Of a DNA stretch of 64,000 bases, positions 18,677-26,092 are shown piece by piece. The stretch comes from JAYKGU01 sp035285585. GTDB taxonomy: Bacteria > Cyanobacteriota > Cyanobacteriia > CAKZMO01. The stretch spans positions 1-64,000 of the forward strand of contig JAYKGU010000079.1 in assembly GCA_035285585.1 (NCBI GenBank), in the 5' to 3' direction. Position 1 is the stretch's first letter. Every line of letters starts with the position of its first letter. The position numbers and the translations under genes are program-made. The notes under the pieces were generated by a model. The model did not search any database, had not been told where the DNA came from, and worked only from the letters and a program-made list of their open reading frames with translations.

Positions 18677-18766
18677 TTAAGTAGAACTGCATTGAAAAAC
18701 GAAGGTTAGAAAACTGGGGCGCTCCCCAGTTTTCTAACACGAATTAAATTGTGCCGACCTACTTAA
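18677..18766. repeat. Repeat family B, copy 2 (inverted)
   Basis: Same ends as copy 1 in inverse orientation. The hairpin arms are AGAAAACTGGGG / CCCCAGTTTTCT, so a C-to-T change in one arm is matched by G-to-A in the other. The element ends only 37 bases before the start of the ferredoxin-HTH regulator. Confidence 0.85.
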
Positions 18767-18803
18767 TCAGTATCAATATCAACCCGCTTCGCCAGTAGTG
18801 CCT

Positions 18804-20405
18804 ATGCCGTATTTCATTACGAATCGGTGTCTTCAATGTGATATTTGTGTGCCCCAGTGCCCGACGGGAGCGATTCAGGTTCAGGGAAACGAGTATTGGA
18901 TCGATCCAACCCAATGTAACGAGTGTGAGGGATATGCACCGGAACCTCAATGTGTGCTGTCGTGTCCGGTCGATTCACCAGTTTTGTTGCAGGCCAAACG
19001 GGGGCGCTGTAAATCGACTGATCGTCCTACAACCAGCCTGGATTTGTTCCTCAACGGCAAGAATAGCCCCTTTGCTTCGGCGATTGTGGTGTGGGAATTG
19101 TGCAACATTCTAGCTCAGCGGCAGTCCCTCCCCTGGGCGATGGATATCGAGCACGGATTTTACTATCAGCGCCAGGTAAATCGGGGGCGAGCCTCACTTA
19201 AATTCTGGGTTTCAGATACGGTCGTTGGCAATGATGGGCCGGTGCTGATGGAGGAACCGGCGCAGACGGCGATCGCCTCTTTCGATATCCGGGCGGCCTG
19301 CCTGCATCTAGTGTTTGCGGCCCACGCGGCGGCCCTGGAGCATCCGTGGCGGGAGGAGTTTGTGGTGAGCGATCGCCAAATTGAGCAGTACCTGGGCCTG
19401 GACAAGCGCAAGGATCTAAATAAGTTAGCAAAGCTCACCCTGATTCGCGAGCTGGTGGAGCAGCCCTGCCGCTTCCTGGTGGATATCGACTGGGTGCGGC
19501 GGGGGCAGGTGGAGGCATTTTCGACCTACCGCAGCCGTATCTGGCACCTGGTCGAGACCCAGCACCATTTCCAGGAAGACGAAGACGGGTGTAAGCACCT
19601 GGTGGGGCTGACGTTCCGCATCCAGGCGGGGGATTGGGCCGCCTACTTCCTTAACCAGGAGGGCTACTGGTCGCGCACGGCCTTTTACCAATATGGCCAT
19701 CTGCCCCAGTCCCTGCTGCTGGAGGTGATGAGCAACTGGCAGCAGCGCGAAGGGGCAGCGCGCATGATGCTGTGGCTGCTGTTCAAAACCCGTATGGGAG
19801 AAGAGCAGCGCATTACCGTACAAACCCTGATGCGGGTGGCCTATGGCGAGGAGAAGCTGGCCCAGGCGATCGCCCAGCGCACCTCCCACAAGCGGCTGCT
19901 ACATACGTTTGAAAGCGACCTGGAGCTGCTGCACTACTACGGCCTCAAACCCGTCTTCGACCCGGAAACCTATCCGCCGGAAATTCAGCCCCTGTGGGCG
20001 AAGCTGGGCGACCTGCCGGATGATGCGGAGGCGGCGCTAGAGTTCTGGACCAATGACGGCAGTCAGGCCCAACGGCTAACCGATGCCGCCCCCCGCAACA
20101 AGTGGAAGCGCATCATGAATGCCCGCATCCTGCGTTTTGAGCTACCCGAAGATTGGGAAACCAAACCGGCCCGCTCCAAAACGAAAAAGCGGCGCAGTAC
20201 CCAGCGGCGGACCGTCACTACGGCTCAGATTGCCCTATCAAGCACGGAGATTGTCACCGCCCGCAAACAGCTCCAGCTCAGTCAGCGGGCGCTGGCCAAT
20301 CAGGTGGGAAAAAGCCAGAGCTGGATTCGAGATGTGGAGAATGGGCGCTTCCAGCCCAACGAGAAGGATCAGGCGCTGCTGCGGCGGGTGCTGAAGCTGG
20401 GTTAA
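18804..20405 (+). CDS. Ferredoxin-HTH transcriptional regulator, CnfR/PatB type
   Basis: 533 residues. The N-terminus has an eight-cysteine, two-[4Fe-4S] ferredoxin module: CLQCDICVPQCP, then CNECEGYAPEPQC and CVLSCP. The long middle part is unassigned. The C-terminus (about 478-533) is an XRE-type helix-turn-helix: TARKQLQLSQRALANQVGKS followed by WIRDVENGRFQP. This order is that of CnfR/PatB, which activates nitrogenase genes under low oxygen, so an oxygen- or redox-sensing activator is inferred. No nif gene is in the window. ATG at 18804 is preferred to GTG at 18798. It could be a paralogue with another regulon. Confidence 0.65.
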   Translation: MPYFITNRCLQCDICVPQCPTGAIQVQGNEYWIDPTQCNECEGYAPEPQCVLSCPVDSPVLLQAKRGRCKSTDRPTTSLDLFLNGKNSPFASAIVVWELCNILAQRQSLPWAMDIEHGFYYQRQVNRGRASLKFWVSDTVVGNDGPVLMEEPAQTAIASFDIRAACLHLVFAAHAAALEHPWREEFVVSDRQIEQYLGLDKRKDLNKLAKLTLIRELVEQPCRFLVDIDWVRRGQVEAFSTYRSRIWHLVETQHHFQEDEDGCKHLVGLTFRIQAGDWAAYFLNQEGYWSRTAFYQYGHLPQSLLLEVMSNWQQREGAARMMLWLLFKTRMGEEQRITVQTLMRVAYGEEKLAQAIAQRTSHKRLLHTFESDLELLHYYGLKPVFDPETYPPEIQPLWAKLGDLPDDAEAALEFWTNDGSQAQRLTDAAPRNKWKRIMNARILRFELPEDWETKPARSKTKKRRSTQRRTVTTAQIALSSTEIVTARKQLQLSQRALANQVGKSQSWIRDVENGRFQPNEKDQALLRRVLKLG

Positions 20406-20513
20406 AGCAAACAGATCAGGCTCCTGGTGGGCAAAACCGTGCGATCGCAGTATGCTATCGGTACGGTCGTCCACCGCATCCGCCCCTCCTACTTATTTGC
20501 GCCAACTCGCGCC

Positions 20514-22415
20514 ATGACCGACTCGCCACCCTCCGAAAATTTACCGATTCAGATCCTGATCTGCGACACCGACGTCATTTTTCGGTCAGGGCTGCGCCTT
20601 TGGCTAGAACAGCAGGATGGACTGCGGGTAGTTGCCGATACCGGTGATGGGGCGATCGCCCGCCAGATCCTTCAGGAAAGGGCCGCTGCGCCAGCCGCTG
20701 CCGTTTCCGAGAATGCCGCCATCGATCTGGTGGTGTTGGGCTTGCCACCCTTAACCGACCTGGCGGCTGAACTCGCCCTCTGCCGCGATATTGCCGTTGC
20801 TTATCCCACCCTACCCGTGTTAGGGCTGGACGCGATCGCCCAACCTGTTCGCCAAATTGCCGTTCAGCAGGCGGGCGGTCGGGGGTACGGGCCGAAAGGC
20901 GGCAGCCCCTCCGATCTGGTGATCACGATCCGGCGGCTGGTGCGCGGACAGGCGGTGTGGATGGCGCTGCCCGATTCGGCGCTGCAGGCAAGCGATCGCC
21001 CCGTCCCGTCTAATGTCCAGCCCGCCCCTCGCCACCCCGTCCTGGCTTTTTTTCGCCGCGATTTAAGACAGTCGGGCATTCGCCAAATTGACGCAAAGCT
21101 GACCGAGTTAACCCACCAGTTGCTCTACGCCAACCTGCCGCCCCTGGATCGAGCCATTGTGGAGGGGCAGTGCCGCGAGCTGCGGGCCGCCCGCTGGGTG
21201 GTGAATCGGCTGCTGGCCACCCCTTCCCTGCCTCCGGAGCCAGGGGTGGTAGAAACATCTGCGGAAGAGGCGCAGACGGGGCGATCGCCCGTTTCCCCGG
21301 CCCGCCCTGCTGCCGCAGCTCGATCTGGTTCTCCGTCTCCCCCGCCGAGGTCGGGTGGCAGCCGTCCATCCTCAGACGGACAGATCGATCGGGCCACCAC
21401 CGCGCTGTCTGCCCCAGCCCCAGAGGGTTCCCTGGTGGAGGCAGGGGTGCAGGCGGTGCTGCTGGATGCCCTGACCACCAAGCTACAGTCGCCCCTGCGG
21501 AATCAGAGCGATCGCCCCCTGGAAATTGACATCCTCAAGGAAGAGCGCAAGCGGGAGCTGCTGTATCTGGTGCTGCGCAAGCTGGTGACCCTGCTGGACG
21601 ATCTGCGCTACTCCCAGATTCAGCTCCAGCAGGTGGCCGAACGGCGATCGCAATTGCTGGTAGACCTCTGGCGATCGGCGCTGACGGATTTCTTCGGCAA
21701 GTACTACGTGGTGCAGGTGGAAAACCTGGAGCTGGAAGTGGTCAATATCCTCAGCCAGGATGCCCCAGCGGTGCAGGCTGCCATTCTCGACCGCATCCCG
21801 GCAGCCGAAGATCTGGTGCTCCACCTGCTGTTTCGGGGGCCACTGCTGGTGGATGGCGTGCCCCAGGCGGCGGGTACGCCAGAGGCGATCGCCCGCGCCG
21901 AGGCCCTGCTGGATAACCTGGTCATCCAGGTTGCCAACGGGGTGATTCAACCCCTGCTCAACCGGTTGGCGGACGTGGAAACCATCAAGCAAAATTTTTA
22001 CGACCGTCGCCTGATCTCCAGCCGCGACATCGCCCGGTTTCGCAACGATTTGGCCTGGCAATACCGCCGAGATCGGCTGGTGACCGAGCCTATCGATATT
22101 TTTGAAAGCCAGTATCGCCTTCTGGTGTTCCAGGGTCTCGGCATCAAAACCACCACCATCTACGCCCCACGACGGCAGGAACTGGATCAGCTAACGGGCA
22201 TTCCCTTCCTGGTGACCATTGCCCTGGAGTTCCGTGACGCTGTCTCTCCCCGGCTCCGGGCCGTCCTATCGTTTTTGGGCAGCGGCGTCATCTACGTGCT
22301 CACCGATGTACTGGGTCGGGGCATTGGGCTGATTGGTCGGGGCATCATCAAGGGCATCGGCAGCGCCTGGCAGGATGTACGGCTGGGAAGAGAGGGCGAT
22401 CGCCGCCGCTCCTAG
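20514..22415 (+). CDS. DUF3685-type protein with receiver-like N-terminus
   Basis: 633 residues. The N-terminal 110 or so (IQILICDTDVIFRSGLRLWL) resemble a response-regulator receiver fold but look degenerate, with VVLGLPPL where the phospho-Asp segment would be. A Pro/Ala/Ser-rich linker follows (about 250-320), then a large helical domain shared by cyanobacteria and plastids (DUF3685, from memory), with hydrophobic helices near the C-terminus around FLGSGVIYVLTDVLGRG. Function unknown. The ATG at 20514 (MTDSPPSENL) is preferred to an earlier frame at 20427. It converges on the parvulin gene with a gap of 10 bases. Confidence 0.65.
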   Translation: MTDSPPSENLPIQILICDTDVIFRSGLRLWLEQQDGLRVVADTGDGAIARQILQERAAAPAAAVSENAAIDLVVLGLPPLTDLAAELALCRDIAVAYPTLPVLGLDAIAQPVRQIAVQQAGGRGYGPKGGSPSDLVITIRRLVRGQAVWMALPDSALQASDRPVPSNVQPAPRHPVLAFFRRDLRQSGIRQIDAKLTELTHQLLYANLPPLDRAIVEGQCRELRAARWVVNRLLATPSLPPEPGVVETSAEEAQTGRSPVSPARPAAAARSGSPSPPPRSGGSRPSSDGQIDRATTALSAPAPEGSLVEAGVQAVLLDALTTKLQSPLRNQSDRPLEIDILKEERKRELLYLVLRKLVTLLDDLRYSQIQLQQVAERRSQLLVDLWRSALTDFFGKYYVVQVENLELEVVNILSQDAPAVQAAILDRIPAAEDLVLHLLFRGPLLVDGVPQAAGTPEAIARAEALLDNLVIQVANGVIQPLLNRLADVETIKQNFYDRRLISSRDIARFRNDLAWQYRRDRLVTEPIDIFESQYRLLVFQGLGIKTTTIYAPRRQELDQLTGIPFLVTIALEFRDAVSPRLRAVLSFLGSGVIYVLTDVLGRGIGLIGRGIIKGIGSAWQDVRLGREGDRRRS

Positions 22416-22425
22416 CTCGATTTAT

Positions 22426-23172
22426 TCAAGAAACGGGGGCGTGCTGAGCCAAAAAATGGGGCAGCTCACTCTCCAGCCAGGATTGAAACAGGCGGTTGAG
22501 GATGATCTGGCGGATGTCGTCTGTAAGTTCGGCAGCGATAAACTCCTCTACCCGCAGGAGGTCATAGCCCTGCTCAGACTGGATGGGGCCGATGACTTCC
22601 CCCACCCTGGCGCTGAAGATGATGGCGGCAATTTGTGGAGACAAGGCCCAGCGGTGAGGCCGCCCTTCGTAGCCACAATGCGATCGCCGCTCCCCATCCA
22701 CGTCATACAGGTGGGCCGCTTCATAGAAGCTGATTTCCCCCTCTTCAATGCGGTAAAACAGCTCTTGGGCGAGGAGTTCGTAGGGAACGACCAGGCGATA
22801 GAGGGAAACCTGCTCAAACTCCAGCCGATGTTCGACAAAGTAGGCCTCCACCTGATGCTCAAACAGGTGCTGGGCCAGTTTTTTAGCCAGGAGGCGATCG
22901 CGAATCCCTGCCTCCCACTGGTCTGGGGTCACCATCTGATCCACCAGCCAGGAATAGGTATCTTTAGCGTTTTCTAGCCGCCGTTGACGGCGCTGGGCAT
23001 CGCCCTCGGCCTGAATTTCAACGGCTTCGACCTCAATGCCCTGTTCTTGAGCCGTTTGCTCAATCAGGTTTTGGGAGATCAGGCGCTGACAGACTTCTTT
23101 AAACTGCATCTGCCGTTTCAGGAAGTCAACGACCTTTTCAGCATCAACTGTGACATTTTCCAAGCTCACCAT
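22426..23172 (-). CDS. Parvulin-type peptidylprolyl isomerase
   Basis: 248 residues. A helical SurA-like N-terminal half (FLKRQMQFKEVCQRLISQNL) is followed by a parvulin domain at about 120-215, with EEGEISFYEAAHLYD, SPQIAAIIFSARVGEVIGPI and QGYDLLRVEEF. There is no signal peptide, so it is cytosolic. In cyanobacteria such isomerases often accompany type I secretion genes, consistent with its place 152 bases downstream of the RTX protein on the same strand. A chaperone role before export is inference. Confidence 0.85.
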   Translation of the reverse strand: MVSLENVTVDAEKVVDFLKRQMQFKEVCQRLISQNLIEQTAQEQGIEVEAVEIQAEGDAQRRQRRLENAKDTYSWLVDQMVTPDQWEAGIRDRLLAKKLAQHLFEHQVEAYFVEHRLEFEQVSLYRLVVPYELLAQELFYRIEEGEISFYEAAHLYDVDGERRSHCGYEGRPHRWALSPQIAAIIFSARVGEVIGPIQSEQGYDLLRVEEFIAAELTDDIRQIILNRLFQSWLESELPHFLAQHAPVS

Positions 23173-23324
23173 TGGTCTGCACTACCATCTCTCAAACGTC
23201 GTATCTCAGTTGGGCTGGCTGGGCATGCCCACCCGACCCGGTTAAGAACTGATCCAAAAAACTGTGAGGGGGTTTGGATTTCCAGAAACTCTGGCGAGTT
23301 TTCGGATAGGTACTAATCAGAGGA

Positions 23325-24536
23325 CTATTCCAGACCCAGCATCGACAGTTCCAGGGTAGTTTTGCCGGATGCGTCAACCGAATTCAGGACAACGCCAAAG
23401 ATCAGACCGCTGCCTTTCTCCTGGATGACGGTGGCCCGATCGATTTCGGGGCTGATGCCGCTTACCACGGCTAGACGAATGTCGGCTGCCTGGAGCCGAC
23501 CAGGGAGCCGAATTTTGTCTCCCTGGGATACTTTAAAGTCTACGATGATGTCAGCCTGAGCGATCGCCCCTACTCCGTCTTTCAAAACGAAGGTGTCGGC
23601 CCCGCCGCCCCCTGTGAGACGATCTGTCCCTAAATTGCCGATTAGCACATCGTCACCGCTCTGCCCTGAGAGGTCGTCGTCGCCCCGGCCCCCCAGCAGG
23701 CGATCATCGCCACCCCCACCCCGCAGGATGTCGTTGCCGTCGCCGCCCAGGGCCTTGTCGTTGCCCCCGCCTGCCTTGATCAGGTCGTCCCCCGCCTGCC
23801 CAAAGAGGCGATCGTTCCCTCGGCCCGCCCGCACCACATCGTTGCCGCTGCCGCCCAGGATTTTGTCCTGACCGCTGCCGCTGGTGATGCGATCGCCCCC
23901 TTCCGTTCCCCGCAAGGTATCGTCATTCCCCGTTCCGCGCAGGACGGTGATGATGGGAGTGTCTACAGGCTCGACTACCTGCGTCGCTAGCGCTGTGGGT
24001 AAAGGGGCTGGTGTTGTGCCGTCGATGGTGACGGTGGCGGTGGTATCGGCACTGGTGGGCGTGGCGATCGCCCCAGCACTGGCGGAGCTGGAGGTTCCTC
24101 CGGGCACAAAGCTGGCGTCAGAGCTGCTGCTGGTATCCCCATTGGGGGCGGTGGCGGTTGAACTGCTGCTACCCCCCGCCCCTTCACCGTTGACGTAGGA
24201 ACTGGAGCTGCTGGAGCTGCCAGGGATGGGGCCGGTGGGTGGCAGGCCATCATCCACTGGCGCATCTGGTGGATTGGTAGTGACGGTGGTGGTGGTGGTG
24301 GCGGTGGTGCTATCGGCACTGGCGCTGGCACTACCGGAACTGGAGGTGGCCCCTGGAGTAAAGATCGAGTCGCTGCTGCTGCTGGTTTGACCGTTTGCAG
24401 AGGTGGCAGTGGCGCTACTTGAACTTCCCGCACCAGAGGAATCGACGTAGCTGGAGCTACTGCTCGACGAGCTGGAAGTATCAAAGCTGGAAGTACTTTG
24501 AAGCGATATCAGGGTTCCGTCTTGACGCTCAAACAT
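23325..24536 (-). CDS. Ser-rich RTX calcium-binding protein, predicted type I secretion substrate
   Basis: 403 residues. Residues 1 to about 190 are almost wholly Ser/Thr/Ala/Gly and contain two long imperfect copies of one unit (poly-Ser-Tyr-Val, Gly-Ala-Gly, Ser4, Thr-Ala-Thr-Ala, Thr-Ser4-Asp, Phe-x-Pro-Gly, Thr-Ser3). Residues about 195-310 hold about 12 RTX nonapeptides (for example GGSGNDVVRAGRGNDRL), which bind calcium after export. The C-terminal about 80 residues (VDFKVSQGDKIRLPG) form the usual RTX cap and secretion signal. No Sec signal. The ATG at 24536 is used. It leads into the parvulin gene and diverges from the GG-leader genes. Confidence 0.85.
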   Translation of the reverse strand: MFERQDGTLISLQSTSSFDTSSSSSSSSSYVDSSGAGSSSSATATSANGQTSSSSDSIFTPGATSSSGSASASADSTTATTTTTVTTNPPDAPVDDGLPPTGPIPGSSSSSSSYVNGEGAGGSSSSTATAPNGDTSSSSDASFVPGGTSSSASAGAIATPTSADTTATVTIDGTTPAPLPTALATQVVEPVDTPIITVLRGTGNDDTLRGTEGGDRITSGSGQDKILGGSGNDVVRAGRGNDRLFGQAGDDLIKAGGGNDKALGGDGNDILRGGGGDDRLLGGRGDDDLSGQSGDDVLIGNLGTDRLTGGGGADTFVLKDGVGAIAQADIIVDFKVSQGDKIRLPGRLQAADIRLAVVSGISPEIDRATVIQEKGSGLIFGVVLNSVDASGKTTLELSMLGLE

Positions 24537-24707
24537 TGGGATTGCCTCCCTTGAGTGGCTGAACCAATAAGTTGCGGCTAAGGATTGGCTGAAGTGCGGC
24601 AAACACACGATGAAGGCGAGGAGATTTGCCCCTTTGTGAATGCTCTACTAGAGCAGCCCATCTTTGGATTTGATGGATTAATCCTAGAGGACTGGGCTGA
24701 TTAATGT

Positions 24708-24720
24708 GGCCAATTTGGCA
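24708..24720. promoter_or_regulatory. GG-gene palindrome, copy 1a
   Basis: GGCCA-ATT-TGGCA: one mismatch in the outer base compared with the other three copies. It lies 26 bases before copy 1b. It may serve the RTX gene, the first GG-leader gene, or both. Confidence 0.5.
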
Positions 24721-24733
24721 GGAACTTTGTAAA

Positions 24734-24746
24734 TGCCAGTTTGGCA
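24734..24746. promoter_or_regulatory. GG-gene palindrome, copy 1b
   Basis: TGCCA-GTT-TGGCA followed by AC. A perfect 5-bp inverted repeat with a 3-base spacer, 261 bases before the ATG of the first GG-leader gene, or about 131 if the repeat E insertion is removed. Confidence 0.6.
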
Positions 24747-24802
24747 ACACACACAGTGATCAATGTGACTATGCTGTATCAGACCTTGAAAAATAGGCTT
24801 TG

Positions 24803-24932
24803 GGTATCAATTTAAGGCGGGAAGCTTTCCCAAGAATAGAACTCAGGAGTCAGAAGTCAGCTCTCTCCTGAATTCTGGCTCCTGGATTCTGGCTCCCCAT
24901 CCAAACGGAATTTCCCGGCTTAGATGGATACC
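24803..24932. repeat. Repeat family E, copy 1 (130 bp)
   Basis: The ends are inverted: GGTATCAATTTAAGGCGGGAA on the left in short matches CCGGCTTAGATGGATACC on the right. The middle is a run of short imperfect repeats of the type TCAGGAGTC / GAATTCTGGCTCCTG. A full copy is at 58081-58236 and a remnant at 25329-25383. Confidence 0.75.
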
Positions 24933-25007
24933 TATAGACTTTCTAACCTCCTTTAGCCTGCTTATATCCTTATTGCTCCTTTGTAATTGAAGAAAGGGTA
25001 CCAAACA

Positions 25008-25325
25008 ATGGAAATCTCAAGTCTGGAGTACTGTGACGTTATTTCTAAAGTTAGTCATGAAATAGACCAGATTGCTGGTGGGCGGCTGGCTAATACCTTT
25101 GCTAATGCTCAGACTTTTGATGGGGGGGCGACTGCCACTGCGGGTGCGATCGCCATAGGCAGCTATTCAAAGACTTATACTTCAACCCGTACAAGTGGCC
25201 GGAGCAACCGCCATGGATCAGTCTCTGGGGCTGTGGCAGGGGCGTATGCCAGTGCTCGCCTGGGAACGGAAACCGATGTGTCATCGTCACTGGACGGTTC
25301 GCTTTCATCCAAAAAATCCTATTGA
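25008..25325 (+). CDS. Small protein with double-glycine leader (GG-1)
   Basis: 105 residues, no known family. The first 25 residues form a leader, M-E-I-S-S-L-E-Y...D-Q-I-A-G-G, of the type removed by C39-peptidase ABC exporters. The predicted mature part of 80 residues is Ser/Thr/Ala/Gly/Tyr-rich with scattered Arg (SYSKTYTSTRTSGRS), no cysteine and no membrane segment. AAGAAAGGG precedes the ATG at 25008. Leader and control region are shared with two downstream genes. An exported surface or signalling protein is inference. Confidence 0.7.
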   Translation: MEISSLEYCDVISKVSHEIDQIAGGRLANTFANAQTFDGGATATAGAIAIGSYSKTYTSTRTSGRSNRHGSVSGAVAGAYASARLGTETDVSSSLDGSLSSKKSY

Positions 25326-25328
25326 ATG

Positions 25329-25383
25329 GGTATCAACTTAAGGTGGGAAACCCTGGTTGGACAGGATCCAGAATCCAGGGTTT
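25329..25383. repeat. Remnant of repeat family E with terminator-like hairpin
   Basis: It begins GGGTATCAACTTAAGGTGGGAAA like the left end of the copy at 24803, four bases after the GG-1 stop. AAACCCTGG (25348-25356) pairs perfectly with CCAGGGTTT (25375-25383), so it may have been adopted as the GG-1 terminator. Confidence 0.55.
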
Positions 25384-25384
25384 C

Positions 25385-25397
25385 TGCCAAAGTGGCA
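25385..25397. promoter_or_regulatory. GG-gene palindrome, copy 2
   Basis: TTC before and ACT after the core TGCCA-AAG-TGGCA. It ends 76 bases before the ATG of GG-2. The flanks (TTC...ACT) match copy 3. Confidence 0.65.
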
Positions 25398-25473
25398 ACT
25401 GCTTAAGCGGGTAAACGTCTATTGTTTTGGCATTACTAATGACCCAGTTGACCTACTTTGAAGGAGCACCATT

Positions 25474-25758
25474 ATGCATATTTCTGACCTGGAATACGTG
25501 GAAACTTTAGAGCGATCGCTATCCATAACCGGGGGCGAACTGCCACCTGAGATCTTCAAGGCAAAGCTCATCTCCCTAAAGCAAGAAGTAGGTGCTTCTA
25601 AAGGAAAGTTGAGCGCCCGAATTCAACTTTCTGACAATACAAATGGTGCCCGTAATCGGGCAACGGGCGGCGACTTCTCACGGATTGAGGTCATCGTCTT
25701 CGAGCCTGATATCACAGCGGTCGGGATTGATGCAACGGCTCCCACCTCAAATCCGTAA
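25474..25758 (+). CDS. Small protein with double-glycine leader (GG-2)
   Basis: 94 residues, no known family. Leader M-H-I-S-D-L-E-Y-V-E...S-I-T-G-G, with cleavage predicted after Gly21. The mature part of 73 residues is mixed in charge, with KAKLISLKQEVGASKGK and a beta-like RIEVIVFEPDITAV; no cysteine. AAGGAGC is 8 bases before the ATG. Its own palindrome lies upstream and a good terminator downstream, so it is probably monocistronic. The mature part is unlike GG-1 and GG-3; only the leader is shared. Confidence 0.75.
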   Translation: MHISDLEYVETLERSLSITGGELPPEIFKAKLISLKQEVGASKGKLSARIQLSDNTNGARNRATGGDFSRIEVIVFEPDITAVGIDATAPTSNP

Positions 25759-25825
25759 GAGGGTTCGGCAAACCATTTTGCCCAGAAACTTCTCTTGCTT
25801 CACCCTAAGATTTCGGAATTTTTAG

Positions 25826-25867
25826 AAGCCTATTGGCGGAAGGTTCTCTTCCATCAATAGGCTTTTA
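25826..25867 (+). terminator. Rho-independent terminator after GG-2
   Basis: AAGCCTATTG (25826-25835) pairs with CAATAGGCTT (25855-25864) and runs into a short T tract. Confidence 0.75.
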
Positions 25868-25993
25868 TGATCTTTTAGTGATTAAGTAGTTAGACGAAAT
25901 TTTTTTGGATGTGCCGTGCCGGGAGTTACACCAAAAAAATGCAATTGCTTTCTTTGCTTGCCAGTTCATTATCTAAATCTATCGCGATAATTC

Positions 25994-26006
25994 TGCCAGA
26001 ATGGCA
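25994..26006. promoter_or_regulatory. GG-gene palindrome, copy 3
   Basis: TGCCA-GAA-TGGCA, preceded by TTC and followed by ACT exactly as in copy 2. It ends 86 bases before the ATG of GG-3. Confidence 0.65.
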
Positions 26007-26092
26007 ACTCAAGAAAAACAGTTCAGTTATTATTAAATTGTCAGCAAGAGAGCTGACTGAACCACTCAACAAACACAAATGGAGAGAAAGTC

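Larger units (their letters stand above)
17670..18803. other. 1.1-kb gene-poor region
   Basis: No frame here has convincing codon use, a ribosome site or a recognisable product. What can be seen: an imperfect stem at 18137-18178 (TGTTGGGCGAAACG against CGTTTGGCACCCAACA), a purine-rich stretch at 18230-18250, repeat family D (18582-18664) and repeat family B (18677-18766). A non-coding RNA around 18.0-18.2 kb is possible but unproven. Confidence 0.5.
24537..25007. other. Divergent control region, RTX gene / first GG-leader gene
   Basis: 471 non-coding bases. They contain two copies of the palindrome TGCCA-N3-TGGCA (24708-24720, one mismatch, and 24734-24746, perfect) and a 130-bp element of repeat family E (24803-24932) between the palindromes and the GG-leader gene. 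Confidence 0.65.
25759..26092. other. Intergenic region GG-2 / GG-3
   Basis: 334 bases with the GG-2 terminator (25826-25867), the third palindrome (25994-26006), and a GGAGAGAAAG ribosome site just before GG-3. No further gene seen. Confidence 0.6.

Noticed and set aside
24734..24748. TGGCA in the palindromes read as a sigma-54 (-24/-12) promoter
   Set aside because: No TTGC at the required distance, and cyanobacteria lack sigma-54.
24840..24900. Short repeats resembling a CRISPR array in repeat family E
   Set aside because: Units are 7-15 bases, irregular and without spacers of constant length; no cas genes are near.
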